A stretch of 64,000 nt of DNA from Methylobacterium sp. J-088 (GCF_022829295.1 NZ_JAKSYH010000279.1:1-64000); one strand, 5' to 3'. Counted from the stretch's first letter, positions 48,504 through 57,850 are shown. Program-made: numbers and translations. Notes: generated by a model not told the origin, from the letters alone.

Positions 48504-49556
48504 ATGACCGACCGCCTGCCCCGTACCCTGCCTCTGCCGCACCCCGCCGGCCTCGCCCCGAACCGCCGCCTGCTCCTCTCGGCCGGGCTCGGCCTCGCGG
48601 CGGCCGCGGTGCTGCGCCCCGCGCGCGCCGCCGGCAGCATCCGGATCGGCTATCAGAAATACGGCTCCCTCGTGCTGCTGAAGGGCCGCGGCACCCTGGA
48701 GAAAGCGCTCCAGCCCCTGGGCACCACGGTGTCGTGGTCGGAATTCCCGTCCGGGCCGCCGCTCTTGGAGGCGCTGAATGCCGGGGCGATCGATTTCGGC
48801 TCGGCCGGGGAGGCCCCGCCGATCTTCGCGCAGGCCGCGAGCCCGGAGCTGCGCTACGTCGCCGCCGAGCCGCCGGCCCCCCGGGGCGAGGCGATCCTCG
48901 TGCCGAAGGACAGCCCGGTGACGCGCGTCGCCGACCTGCGCGGCAAGACCATCGCGCTCAACAAGGGCTCGAACGTCCACTTCCTGCTGGTGCGCGCCCT
49001 GGAGCAGGCGGGCATGCCCTACGATGCGGTGAAGCTCGCCTTCCTGGCCCCGGCCGACGCCAACGCCGCCTTCGTGCGCGGCTCGGTCGATGCCTGGGTG
49101 ATCTGGGACCCGTTCCAGGCCGCCGCCGAGCGCGCCACCGGCGCCCGGGTCCTGGTCGACGGCAGAGGGGCAGACGGCAAGGGGCCCGACGGGACAGGAA
49201 TCGCCCCCAACCGGCAGTTCTACCTGTCCCGACGCGGATTCATGGATCCGAATGCCGAGATCGTGTCGGCCGTGCTCAAGGCGCTCGGCGAGATCGAGGC
49301 CTGGGCCGAGGGCCATGCCGAGTCCGTGGCGGCGGAACTCGCCCCCTCGGTGGGCATCCCCGCCCCGGTCCTGAGCGTCGCGCTCGGCCGCCTGTCCTAC
49401 GGCGTCGCGCCCCTCGACGCGGCGACGATCGCCGACCAGCAGAAGGTCACGGACGCATTCCACGACCTCGGCCTCCTGCCGAAGCCGATCCGGGTCGCCG
49501 ACGCGGTCTGGACGCCGCCCGGGGGCAAGGCCGGAACCCAAGCGGAGGCCCGCTGA
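48504..49556 (+). CDS. ssuA: Sulfonate ABC transporter substrate-binding protein, second copy
   Basis: 350 residues with a longer N-terminus (signal peptide about 1-42, NRRLLLSAGLGLAAAAVL). Homologous throughout to the preceding gene: IGYQKYGSLVLLKGRG, GPPLLEALNAGAIDFGSAGE, GSVDAWVIWDPFQAAAE. It carries an insertion around GRGADGKGPDGTG not found in the first copy. Two binding proteins for one permease would widen the sulfonate range. Its stop overlaps the permease start (TGATG). Confidence 0.85.
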   Translation: MTDRLPRTLPLPHPAGLAPNRRLLLSAGLGLAAAAVLRPARAAGSIRIGYQKYGSLVLLKGRGTLEKALQPLGTTVSWSEFPSGPPLLEALNAGAIDFGSAGEAPPIFAQAASPELRYVAAEPPAPRGEAILVPKDSPVTRVADLRGKTIALNKGSNVHFLLVRALEQAGMPYDAVKLAFLAPADANAAFVRGSVDAWVIWDPFQAAAERATGARVLVDGRGADGKGPDGTGIAPNRQFYLSRRGFMDPNAEIVSAVLKALGEIEAWAEGHAESVAAELAPSVGIPAPVLSVALGRLSYGVAPLDAATIADQQKVTDAFHDLGLLPKPIRVADAVWTPPGGKAGTQAEAR

Positions 49557-50338
49557 TGCCCGCATCCAAGCACGAACGCCTGCGCGATGCCGCGATCCCC
49601 TGGCTGCTGCCGACCGTGATCCTCCTCGGCTGGCAGGCCGCGGTCTCGGTCGGGCTCGTCTCCAACCGGTTCATGCCGGCGCCCCTCGACGTGGCCCGGG
49701 CCGGCTGGGAGGCCGGTCGGACCGGGGAGCTCTGGACCAATCTCGGGGTCAGCACCCTGCGGGCGCTGGCGGGCTTCGTGGTCGGTGGCGGGATCGGCTT
49801 CGCGCTCGGCCTCGCCAACGGCCTGTCGCGCCTGTCGGAGCGGCTGACCGACACCTCGGTGCAGATGGTGCGCAACGTGCCCCACCTGTCGCTGATCCCG
49901 CTGGTGATCCTGTGGTTCGGCATCGGCGAGGAGGCCAAGCTGTTCCTCGTGGCGCTCGGCGTGTTCTTCCCGATCTACGCCAACACCCTGCACGGGATCC
50001 GCTCGGTGGATCCGGGCCTCGTCGAGATGGGCCGGGTCTACGGCATGTCGCGGACAGAGCTGTTCACCCGGGTGGTGCTGCCCGGCGCGCTGCCGTCGAT
50101 CTTCGTGGGCCTGCGCTACGCGCTCGGCATCATGTGGCTGACCCTGATCGTCGCCGAGACGATCTCGGCCTCCTCGGGGCTCGGCTACATGGCCATGCAG
50201 GCCCGCGAGTTCATGCTGGTCAACGTCGTCGTACTGGCAATCCTGATCTACGCCGCCCTGGGCAAGCTCGCCGACGCCCTGACCCGCCAGTTCGAGCGCA
50301 CCTGCCTCGCCTGGAACCCCGCCTACAGGAGCGCCTGA
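49556..50338 (+). CDS. ssuC: Sulfonate ABC transporter permease
   Basis: 260 residues with about six membrane helices. VPHLSLIPLVILWFGIGEEA is the conserved region before the coupling loop, and GMSRTELFTRVVLPGALPSI is the EAA motif that contacts the ATPase. LIVAETISASSGLGYM lies in the last helices. It pairs with the ATPase encoded next; both junctions are TGATG overlaps, so subunit levels are matched by translational coupling. Confidence 0.9.
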   Translation: MPASKHERLRDAAIPWLLPTVILLGWQAAVSVGLVSNRFMPAPLDVARAGWEAGRTGELWTNLGVSTLRALAGFVVGGGIGFALGLANGLSRLSERLTDTSVQMVRNVPHLSLIPLVILWFGIGEEAKLFLVALGVFFPIYANTLHGIRSVDPGLVEMGRVYGMSRTELFTRVVLPGALPSIFVGLRYALGIMWLTLIVAETISASSGLGYMAMQAREFMLVNVVVLAILIYAALGKLADALTRQFERTCLAWNPAYRSA

Positions 50339-51189
50339 TGCTGCTCGACGCCGTCCGCCGCGAGGCGCTCCCCGACGACGCGGTCCCCCGCGCCGATGCC
50401 CGGCCGGCGGGCAGCCCACCCCCGGCGGAGCGCGCCGGCCGCGGGATCGCCGTCACCGTCCGCGACCTGCACAAGAGCTTCGACGGCCATACGGTCATCG
50501 AAGGCCTGAACCTGTTCCTGCCGGCCGGCGGATTCACCGCGGTGGTCGGCCGGTCCGGTTGCGGCAAGAGCACCCTGCTGCGCCTGATCCTCGGGCTGGA
50601 GACGCCGACCGGCGGCCGGATCGACCTGGACGGGACGGCCGGCAGCCCGCGCCGGTCCGAGCCGCCGAAGCGGATCATGTTCCAGGAGCCGCGGCTCCTG
50701 CCCTGGGCGCGGGTCGTCGACAACGTCGCGGTCGGTCTCTCCGGCCACGGCACCCGGGCCGAGCGCCGGGAGCGGGCGCGGGCCGCGCTCGGCGAGGTCG
50801 GCCTCGCCGAGAAGGCGGGGCAATGGCCCGCGACCCTGTCGGGCGGCCAGCGGCAGCGCGTGGCGCTCGCCCGGGCGCTGGTGAGCCGGCCGGGCCTGCT
50901 CGCCCTCGACGAGCCGCTCGGGGCGCTGGACGCCCTGACCCGCATCGACATGCAGGATCTGATCGAGCGGATCTGGCAGGCGCAAGGGTTTACCGCGCTC
51001 CTCGTCACCCACGACGTCGCCGAGGCGGTGGCTTTGGCCGACCGGATCCTCGTGGTCGAGGCGGGCCGCATCGCCCTCGACCTGCGGGTCGAGGTGCCGC
51101 GCCCGCGCCGGCGCGGGGACCCGGATCTCGCACGCCTCGAAGGCCGTATTCTCGATCATCTGCTGGGTGGGTCCGAGACGCCCGTGTGA
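50338..51189 (+). CDS. ssuB: Sulfonate ABC transporter ATP-binding protein
   Basis: 283 residues. After a non-conserved 35-residue N-terminus come VVGRSGCGKSTLLRL (Walker A, about 80-94), MFQEPRLLPW (Q-loop), LSGGQRQRVALARAL (signature), LLALDEPLGALDA (Walker B) and VTHDVAEAV (switch His). It powers the SsuC permease. A mosaic hairpin repeat directly follows and separates this gene from ssuD. Confidence 0.9.
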   Translation: MLLDAVRREALPDDAVPRADARPAGSPPPAERAGRGIAVTVRDLHKSFDGHTVIEGLNLFLPAGGFTAVVGRSGCGKSTLLRLILGLETPTGGRIDLDGTAGSPRRSEPPKRIMFQEPRLLPWARVVDNVAVGLSGHGTRAERRERARAALGEVGLAEKAGQWPATLSGGQRQRVALARALVSRPGLLALDEPLGALDALTRIDMQDLIERIWQAQGFTALLVTHDVAEAVALADRILVVEAGRIALDLRVEVPRPRRRGDPDLARLEGRILDHLLGGSETPV

Positions 51190-51190
51190 C

Positions 51191-51307
51191 TGGGTTCCCA
51201 AAGGGCGAGCCCTTTGGCGGGGTGTCGGGGCGGAGCCCCGATATCGGGCAAAGCCCGACTGCAGGGCGCTGCCCTGCACCCGCAAAAGGTCTCGACCTTT
51301 TGAAACC
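51191..51307. repeat. Mosaic hairpin repeat, full copy 3, inside the ssu operon
   Basis: Five hairpins in a row: CCAAAGGGCGAGCCCTTTGG, TCGGGGCGGAGCCCCGA, TCGGGCAAAGCCCGA, CAGGGCGCTGCCCTG and AAAGGTCTCGACCTTT. It fills the ssuB-ssuD gap and may lower or process the transcript there. Confidence 0.8.
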
Positions 51308-51337
51308 TCTGACTTTCGATCAGCAAGGACAAACCCA

Positions 51338-52513
51338 ATGACCGCACCGACTGACGGGCGCGCCGACGTCCTCTGGTTTCTGCCGACCCACGGCGACGGC
51401 CGCTATCTCGGCGCTCAGGAAGGGGCCCGGGAGGTCTCGCTCAACTATCTCCGGCAGATCGCGCAGGGCGCGGACGACCTCGGCTATTACGGCGTGCTGC
51501 TGCCCACCGGGCGCTCCTGCGAGGATTCCTGGATCGTCGCCTCGGCGCTGGCGCCGCTGACGAAGAACCTGCGCTTCCTCGTGGCCGTCCGGCCGGGCCT
51601 GATGGAGCCGTCTGCTGCGGCCCGCATGACCTCGACGCTCGACCGGATCTCGGATGGGCGCCTGCTGATCAACGTCGTCACCGGCGGCGACCCGGTGGAG
51701 CTGGCCGGCGACGGCGTGTTCCTGTCCCACGACGAACGCTACGCGGTCACCGACGAGTTCCTGACGATCTGGCGCGGCCTGCTGGCGGGCGAGACCGTGA
51801 CCTTCCAGGGCGAGCACCTGCGCGCCGAGAACGGCCGGCTGATCTACCCGCCGGTGCAGAAGCCCTATCCGCCGCTCTATTTCGGCGGCTCCTCGCCGGC
51901 CGGCATCGCGGTGGCGGCCGACCATTGCGACGTCTACCTCACCTGGGGTGAGCCCCCGGCCCAGGTCGCGGAGAAGATTGCTTTGGCGCGTCAGGCCGCC
52001 GAGGCGAAGGGCAAGACTTTCTCGTACGGCATCCGCCTGCACGTGATCGCCCGGGAGACGGAGGCGCAAGCCTGGGAGGCGGCCGAGCGGCTGATCTCGA
52101 AGCTCGACGACGCCACCATCGCCAAGGCGCAGGAAACCCTGAAGCGGCAGGATTCCGTCGGACAGAGCCGGATGATGGCGCTCCACGGCGGCAGCCGCGA
52201 CAAGCTCGTGGTCTCGCCGAACCTCTGGGCCGGTGTCGGCCTCGTGCGCGGCGGCGCCGGGACGGCCCTCGTCGGCTCGGCCGATCAGGTCGCCGACCGG
52301 ATGAAGGCGTATATCGATCTCGGGATCGACCGCTTCATCCTCTCGGGCTACCCGCATCTGGAGGAGGCCTACCGCTTCGCCGAGCTGGTCTTCCCGAAGC
52401 TGCCCTTGCGCGCCACCACCGGCCGCCCTTCCACCAACGCACGCAACGACGGCCCGTTCGGCGAGATCATCGCCAACGACCTCGTGCCGGCCCGGCGCGC
52501 CGGGGCGCATTGA
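51338..52513 (+). CDS. ssuD: FMNH2-dependent alkanesulfonate monooxygenase
   Basis: 391 residues, bacterial luciferase-like barrel. VLWFLPTHGDGRYLG near the N-terminus, LGYYGVLLPTGRSCEDSW with the active-site Cys segment, RPGLMEPSAAARMTSTLD, and RLLINVVTGGDPVELAGDG are SsuD signatures. The enzyme splits C1-C14 sulfonates to aldehyde and sulfite using FMNH2 from SsuE. A mosaic repeat lies upstream, so expression may depend on readthrough or a local promoter. A strong terminator follows. Confidence 0.92.
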   Translation: MTAPTDGRADVLWFLPTHGDGRYLGAQEGAREVSLNYLRQIAQGADDLGYYGVLLPTGRSCEDSWIVASALAPLTKNLRFLVAVRPGLMEPSAAARMTSTLDRISDGRLLINVVTGGDPVELAGDGVFLSHDERYAVTDEFLTIWRGLLAGETVTFQGEHLRAENGRLIYPPVQKPYPPLYFGGSSPAGIAVAADHCDVYLTWGEPPAQVAEKIALARQAAEAKGKTFSYGIRLHVIARETEAQAWEAAERLISKLDDATIAKAQETLKRQDSVGQSRMMALHGGSRDKLVVSPNLWAGVGLVRGGAGTALVGSADQVADRMKAYIDLGIDRFILSGYPHLEEAYRFAELVFPKLPLRATTGRPSTNARNDGPFGEIIANDLVPARRAGAH

Positions 52514-52519
52514 CCCGGG

Positions 52520-52558
52520 AGATCAGCCATGCCCTTCAGTATCGGGCATGGCTGATCT
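52520..52558 (+). terminator. Terminator of the ssu operon
   Basis: AGATCAGCCATGCCC (52520-52534) and its exact complement (52544-52558) form a 15-bp stem with a 9-nt loop, 7 bp after the ssuD stop. There is no T-run. Confidence 0.65.
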
Positions 52559-52663
52559 GCATTCGCGTCACCCGAACGTCACGGTGACGCCATCCTTGGC
52601 GTCCATCCGCCTCGTCCATCGTCGCGCGACGCGTTCGCGCGTCTGGACGCGTGAAGGATGTCC

Positions 52664-52933
52664 ATGACTTCGACCAAGACGGCCCTGTTGGCCATCGCCC
52701 TGTGCTTCGGCTCCGCCGCGGCCTTCGCCGAGTCTTCCCCCGCCCGGGACGCGCTCAAGCAGCACTGCACCGGCGATTACATGGATTACTGCAGCGCCTA
52801 CGCGCCGGGTGGCCCGGAGGTCGAGGCCTGCTTCAAGACCAACCTCAAGAACCTCTCCCCCGGCTGCTCGGCGGCGATCACCGCCTACAAGAAGGAGCAG
52901 CGGACGACCAAGCGGGTCAGCGAGGCGCGCTGA
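52664..52933 (+). CDS. Small exported Cys-containing protein
   Basis: 89 residues from ATG 52664, with GAAGG at ribosome-site distance; ATG 52658 is two codons earlier. Signal peptide about 1-21 (ALLAIALCFGSAAAFAES). The mature part has four Cys in HCTGDYMDYC, ACFKTN and SPGC, probably two disulfides, with a basic C-terminal tail. Similar short periplasmic proteins are widespread in Methylobacterium and relatives; function unknown. Confidence 0.65.
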   Translation: MTSTKTALLAIALCFGSAAAFAESSPARDALKQHCTGDYMDYCSAYAPGGPEVEACFKTNLKNLSPGCSAAITAYKKEQRTTKRVSEAR

Positions 52934-52955
52934 GGGGCGGGCCCTCGGATCCCCT

Positions 52956-53060
52956 AGTGCTCTGACGCATTCACTTCGTTCATGCGAGTGAGCACGAGTT
53001 CTTTGGTTTTGCATCAATTTTTCCAGACTCGGCTGACGCCACCGTCTGGATCGATGCACT
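52956..53060. mobile_element. 105-bp MITE-like repeat, copy 2
   Basis: Same length and same ends as the copy at 34278-34382, one mismatch. It is flanked by CTAG at the left edge and AG at the right, which would fit a short target duplication. Confidence 0.75.
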
Positions 53061-53552
53061 AGATCCCCGTCGGACAACAGGCGTGCGGCCCCGTCTCTCC
53101 CTCTGCCCTCGCGGAGGGACGGGGGCCGCGCGCCCGCGTCCTCGAACGGACGTCTGCCAAGCCCGGGGACCCGCGCGCCTGCGCTGACGGGCCAGCCCGC
53201 CGGGACCTCGACCCGGCGTCGCCGGAACGGCCGAAGGCGCATGGCGAGCGCGCGCCCTGAAGACCGCACGCCCCCGCCATCCGCCGGCAGGTCATCGCGA
53301 AGTGTTGGCGGCCGCCGTGATGCGCCGTCCGGAGCCCGGGTCAGGCTACGCCGCCGCACAGCCAGATGTCGTCCAGATGGCGCGGCCGGAATGTCTGGAC
53401 CTCTCCCGCGATCAACACGAAATTTTAAGCGTGCGGCCGCGATGACGAGGCGCTACTTCAGGCTAGCCTGATTCCAACGGTCCCACGTGGATCGCGCGGC
53501 GGCGCCTGTGTCCCGGCCCCGTCCGAGTTTCTGAGATCCGGATTCCGCGCCG
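53061..53552. other. Intergenic region upstream of the SulP gene
   Basis: About 490 GC-rich bases with no supported gene. A weak inverted repeat GTCCAGA/TCTGGAC (about 53371-53401) is the only structure I noticed; the promoter of the SulP gene should lie in the last 150 bases. Confidence 0.35.
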
Positions 53553-55790
53553 ATGACCACACCCGACAGGATCCCCGCCGGACGCGCGATGCGCGCGGCG
53601 TCGGCGCGCGTGTCGCGGACGATCCTGGGTGGGTGCGTCGCCACCATGATGATCGTGCTCGATCTCATCGTGTACTCGCAGCTCATCTTCTCCGGCCCGC
53701 TCGCCGAGAGCCGCACCGCCGGAGTGGCGGCGATGCTCTCGGCCTACGTCCTGGGCGGCCTCGTCTTCGCGGTGCTCAAGCGGGACGTGGTGGTTTCCCT
53801 GTCGTTCTTCGGAGCGGCCGCGATCGTGCAGGCGGCGATCGCCGCCAGGGTCGCGGAGCAGCTGCACGCGGCGGGCGTGACCGATCCGGATGCGGTCGGC
53901 CAGATCGTCCTGCTCGCCTGCGGCGCGGCGACCCTGCTGACGGGCCTCGTCTTCGTGGCGCTCGGCACCCTGCGGGCCTCGCTGGTGATGCAGCTGCTGC
54001 CCTACCCGATCCTGACCGGCTTCCTCGCCGGCGTCGGCCTGCTGCTCCTGCGCAGCGGCGTGCAGATCGGCGCCCATATCGACGACGCGGTCGCGTCCGT
54101 GCTGGGCCTGTTCGATCCGGCAACGCCCAGCCTGCACGATCCCGGCACGCTCGGGCGCATCGCCCTGACGCTCGGCATCGGTGTCTGCGCCTTCTATCTC
54201 CCCCGGCGCGTCCCGCACTGGAGCACCTTCCCCGCCATCGTCATCGCCAGCTTCGCGCTGGTGCATCTCGGCGTGTCGATGCAGGGCCTCGACACCGCCG
54301 CCGCGCAGGCGGCCGGCTGGCTGATCGACCCGCTGCCGCCGGGCCCGCTGCTGCGCGCGCCGGCGATCGCCAGCCTCTCGGGCTTCGACCCCGCCCTGCT
54401 CCTGCCGGTCCTGCCGAAGATCGCCACCGAGATCCTGGTCGCGGTCATCATCCAGATCCTCTACGTCGTCAGCGTCGAGCTGGATCTGCGGCGCGAATTC
54501 GGCATCGACCGGCTCTTCGTCGCCTCGGGCTTCACGAACGTCCTCGGCAGCTTGTTCGGCAGCCCGGTGATGGGTTTCGACCGGACCTCGACGCTGTACC
54601 TGCACAATATCGGCGGCGGGCAGTGGCTCGGCCGGTGGCTGACGCTCGCCGTCACGGCAGCCCTGCTGCTGTTCGGCGCGAGCGCCCTGGGCCTGCTGCC
54701 GCGCCCGCTGGCCGGCGGTGCCCTGATCGCGATCGCGCTGGGGCACCTGTTCAACCTCTCCCGCGCCCACAGGACCCTGCTGCCCTGGGAGGTCGCGGTG
54801 GCGGCCTGCGTGTGCGCGGCGACCGCCCTGTTCGGGGCCACAATGGGCTTCCTGACCGGCATCCTGATGGCGATGCTGATCTTCGCGGTCCAGTACGCCC
54901 AGATCCCGACCATCCGCCGGGCGATCTCCGGGGCGGAGCGGCGCAGCAGCATCATCCGCGCGCCGGAGACCGCCGCCCGGCTGCGCGAGGCCGGAACCCG
55001 CACACGGATCTACACGCTGCAGGGCTTCCTGTTCTTCCTCAACGGCCAGGCGATCCACCGGCGGGTCGCCGCGGAGGCCCCGGCCCTGCGGGTGCTGATC
55101 CTGGACTTCCGGGACTGCGTCGGGCTGGACAGCTCGGCCCTCGTGGCGTTCCGCAAGATCGGGCAGCGCGCCGAGGCGCGCGGCTTCGACGTGCTCCTGG
55201 CCCATCTCGGGCCGACGATGCTCCGGCAGTTCGCGCGCAACGGCCTCACGGCCGGGCCGCGGATCCGCACCCTGCCGACCCTCGACGAGGCCCTGCGGGA
55301 CGCGGAGGCGACGCTGCTGGCGGAGGCGGCGATCCCCGAGGCCGGCACGACCGCGCCTTTTGCCCGGCACCTGTCGGATCAGCTGGGCTGCACGATCGAG
55401 CCCGGCGAGCTGGCACCCTACCTGACCGTCCGCGATCTCGAGACCGGCGCGACGCTGATGCGCCAGGGCGAGGCGGCCGACGCCCTGTACTTCCTCGAAC
55501 AGGGCCTCGTCTCGATCGAGATCGCGGTGCCGGGGCGCCCGCATATGCGCCTGCGCACCACGGCGGCCGGCACGGTGATCGGCGAGGTCGCGCTGGTGCA
55601 GGGCGGCCAGCGGACCGCCACGGCGGTGGCCGAAACCCCCTGCCGGGTCGTCGGCATCGACCGGGACGGCCTCGCCCGCATGGAGCGGGAGCGCCCCGAC
55701 CTCGCGCTGCGCGTCCAGCGCTTCCTGATCCTCGAACTGGCCGGCAAGCTCACCGACACGAACCGGCTGCTCGAGGTCGAGCTGCACTGA
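53553..55790 (+). CDS. SulP-type transporter with STAS and cyclic-nucleotide-binding domains
   Basis: 745 residues. Residues about 20-450 form a SulP anion-transporter membrane domain (LPYPILTGFLAGVGLLLL, FGSPVMGFDRTSTLYLHN). Residues about 470-580 are a STAS domain (ALRVLILDFRDCVGLDSSAL). Residues about 610-735 are a Crp-like cyclic-nucleotide-binding domain (GATLMRQGEAADALYFLEQG, GTVIGEVALVQGGQRTATAV). SulP proteins carry sulfate, bicarbonate or dicarboxylates; the extra domain suggests gating by cAMP or a related nucleotide. It stands alone between a MITE and a mosaic repeat. Confidence 0.85.
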   Translation: MTTPDRIPAGRAMRAASARVSRTILGGCVATMMIVLDLIVYSQLIFSGPLAESRTAGVAAMLSAYVLGGLVFAVLKRDVVVSLSFFGAAAIVQAAIAARVAEQLHAAGVTDPDAVGQIVLLACGAATLLTGLVFVALGTLRASLVMQLLPYPILTGFLAGVGLLLLRSGVQIGAHIDDAVASVLGLFDPATPSLHDPGTLGRIALTLGIGVCAFYLPRRVPHWSTFPAIVIASFALVHLGVSMQGLDTAAAQAAGWLIDPLPPGPLLRAPAIASLSGFDPALLLPVLPKIATEILVAVIIQILYVVSVELDLRREFGIDRLFVASGFTNVLGSLFGSPVMGFDRTSTLYLHNIGGGQWLGRWLTLAVTAALLLFGASALGLLPRPLAGGALIAIALGHLFNLSRAHRTLLPWEVAVAACVCAATALFGATMGFLTGILMAMLIFAVQYAQIPTIRRAISGAERRSSIIRAPETAARLREAGTRTRIYTLQGFLFFLNGQAIHRRVAAEAPALRVLILDFRDCVGLDSSALVAFRKIGQRAEARGFDVLLAHLGPTMLRQFARNGLTAGPRIRTLPTLDEALRDAEATLLAEAAIPEAGTTAPFARHLSDQLGCTIEPGELAPYLTVRDLETGATLMRQGEAADALYFLEQGLVSIEIAVPGRPHMRLRTTAAGTVIGEVALVQGGQRTATAVAETPCRVVGIDRDGLARMERERPDLALRVQRFLILELAGKLTDTNRLLEVELH

Positions 55791-55834
55791 GCCGCGTCCC
55801 GGTTTCGGTGTCCGGGCCGCCGCGCTCCAGTTCT

Positions 55835-55955
55835 GGTTTCGAAAGGTCGAGACCTTTCGCGGGTCCAGGGCAGGGCCCTGGTCGACGTCTCAAGGTCAAG
55901 CTCTCAGGGCTCCGCCCTGAGCACCCGCCAAAGGGCGAGGCCCTTTGGAAACCCG
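55835..55955. repeat. Mosaic hairpin repeat, full copy 4
   Basis: Begins GGTTTCGAAAGGTCGAGACC and ends CCAAAGGGCGAGGCCCTTTGG with AAACC, with CAGGG/CCCTG and CTCAGGGC/GCCCTGAG hairpins between. Same orientation as copy 2. It separates the SulP gene from motA. Confidence 0.75.
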
Positions 55956-56058
55956 GGCCGAACAGGCCCTAAACGCGCCGTTAACCAAAATCGGTGATTT
56001 GCCAGATCTTGGTAACTTCGCGCCGGCTATAACGGCCGCCGCGCAAGGATGGCACGTG

Positions 56059-56916
56059 ATGCGGCTGATCGTCGGCACATTGATCGTCTTCGCCTGCGTC
56101 TTCGGCAGCTACGCGGCGATGGGCGGCCACCTGGCCGTCCTGTGGCAGCCGTTCGAGTTCGTCATCATCCTCGGTGCAGCGATCGGTGCCTTCATCATCG
56201 GCAATACCGGGCCGGTGCTCAAGGCTGTGCCCGCCATGCTGGGCACATTGGTCAAGGGCCCCAAATACACGCAGCAATCCTATGTCGAACTGCTGGGAAT
56301 GCAGTACTCGTTGTTCAAGCTGGCGAAGTCGAAGGGTGCGATGGCGCTCGAGCCGCACATCGAGGATCCGGGCGAGTCGACGCTGTTCAACGCCTTCCCG
56401 ACCTTCGCGGCGAACCATCACGCGGTCGAGTTCGTCTGCGACTACATGCGCATGGTGACGCTGGGCGCCAACAACGTCCACGAGATCGACGCCCTCATGG
56501 ATGAGGAACTGGAGACCCACCATCAGGAGCAGGAGCGTGTCGTTTCGGCCATGCAGGCGCTCGCCGACGGAACGCCGGCGCTTGGCATCGTGGCCGCCGT
56601 GCTCGGCGTGATCAAGACGATGGGGGCGATCAAGGAACCGCCGGAGGTGCTGGGGCATCTGATCGGCGGCGCGCTGGTCGGCACCTTCTTCGGCGTCTTC
56701 GTCGCTTATGGCTTCTTCGGGCCCATGGCGCAGTCGCTCAAGGGCCTCTTCGAGGCCGAATCCAAATACTACATTTCACTCAAGGCGGGCCTTCTCGCCC
56801 ATATCGGCGGCCAGCCGCCGGTGATGGCGGTCGAATTCGCCCGCAAGTCGCTGATGAGCGACGTCCGCCCGACCTTCAACGAAGTGGAAGCGGCCACCGC
56901 CGCTCTGCCCGCCTAG
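56059..56916 (+). CDS. motA: Flagellar motor stator protein MotA
   Basis: 285 residues, full length. Four membrane helices: MRLIVGTLIVFACVFGSYAA (1-20), the FEFVIILGAAIGAFII segment, and the pair PALGIVAAVLGVIKTMGAI / GHLIGGALVGTFFGVFVAY. The cytoplasmic loop has HHAVEFVCDYMRMVTLG and EELETHHQEQ. MotA with MotB forms the proton channel that drives the flagellum. The ATG at 56059 has AAGGA upstream. motB begins 28 bp downstream. Confidence 0.95.
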   Translation: MRLIVGTLIVFACVFGSYAAMGGHLAVLWQPFEFVIILGAAIGAFIIGNTGPVLKAVPAMLGTLVKGPKYTQQSYVELLGMQYSLFKLAKSKGAMALEPHIEDPGESTLFNAFPTFAANHHAVEFVCDYMRMVTLGANNVHEIDALMDEELETHHQEQERVVSAMQALADGTPALGIVAAVLGVIKTMGAIKEPPEVLGHLIGGALVGTFFGVFVAYGFFGPMAQSLKGLFEAESKYYISLKAGLLAHIGGQPPVMAVEFARKSLMSDVRPTFNEVEAATAALPA

Positions 56917-56944
56917 ACCTGACCCCGTCTCCAGCAGGGACTTG

Positions 56945-57820
56945 ATGGCCACGCCCACCCCGCCGATCATCATCATCAAGAAGGTCAAGAAGGCCGCCCA
57001 TGCCCACCACGGCGGGGCCTGGAAGATCGCCTATGCGGACTTCGTGACCGCCATGATGGCGTTCTTTCTGCTGATGTGGCTGATCAGCATGACGACGCAG
57101 GAGCAGAAGGTCGGTCTGGCGGAATACTTCGCGCCGGCGGCTTTGAGCCCAGCCACCAGCGGCGCTGGCGGAATCATGTATGGCAGAGCCCTGGACACGT
57201 CCGGCAACAAGCCGTCCACGCCCCGCGACGCGGAGCGGGGTTCCGCCGAGCAGGAGGACAAGGCACGCCCGAACAGTCCGGGCCGCGCCAGCGATCGCGA
57301 GGCCAGCCGCGCGGCCGCCGACGCGCAGGCCAATTACAGCGCCATCGCCAGCCTCCGGCAGGCCCTCCAGGAAATGCCCGACATCGCCGAGCTGTCGAAG
57401 AACATCGTGATCGAGCCGACCAAGGACGGCGTGGACGTGTCCCTGGTGGACCAGGACGGCCGCTCCATGTTCCGCGAGGGCGCCGTCGATCCCTACGAGC
57501 GCACCCGTCGCGTGCTGGAGGCGCTCGCGCCTACCCTGCGCCGGCTGCCCAACCGCCTGTCGGTCACCGGCCACACGGCCGCCGCGCGCCCGGGCTCGGC
57601 GCGGGCCGGCGAACCCTGGGCCCTCACGGCCGGGCGTGCGCTCGCCGTGCGCGAGATCCTGGCGGGCGCCGGGGTTCCCAACGACAACTTCGTCTCCGTG
57701 GTGGGCCGCGCCGACACCGAGCCGGTTTTCCCCGACAATCCCTACATCGCGCCGAACCGACGGGTGACGATCACGCTGCTCAATGCGAGCCCGCCGGTAC
57801 CCGCGAACCTCTTCCGCTGA
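56945..57820 (+). CDS. motB: Flagellar motor protein MotB
   Basis: 291 residues from ATG 56945. One membrane helix (about 29-48) follows WKIAYADFVTAMMAFFLLMW, which contains the proton-carrying Asp. After a charged linker, residues about 145-285 are an OmpA/MotB peptidoglycan-binding domain (RLSVTGHTAAARPG, ALTAGRALAVREILAGAG, VGRADTEPVFPDNPYIAPNR). It anchors the stator to the cell wall. The pair stands without other flagellar genes here. Confidence 0.95.
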   Translation: MATPTPPIIIIKKVKKAAHAHHGGAWKIAYADFVTAMMAFFLLMWLISMTTQEQKVGLAEYFAPAALSPATSGAGGIMYGRALDTSGNKPSTPRDAERGSAEQEDKARPNSPGRASDREASRAAADAQANYSAIASLRQALQEMPDIAELSKNIVIEPTKDGVDVSLVDQDGRSMFREGAVDPYERTRRVLEALAPTLRRLPNRLSVTGHTAAARPGSARAGEPWALTAGRALAVREILAGAGVPNDNFVSVVGRADTEPVFPDNPYIAPNRRVTITLLNASPPVPANLFR

Positions 57821-57850
57821 CGACACGGCGCTGCGCCGCCCTGGAGCCGC

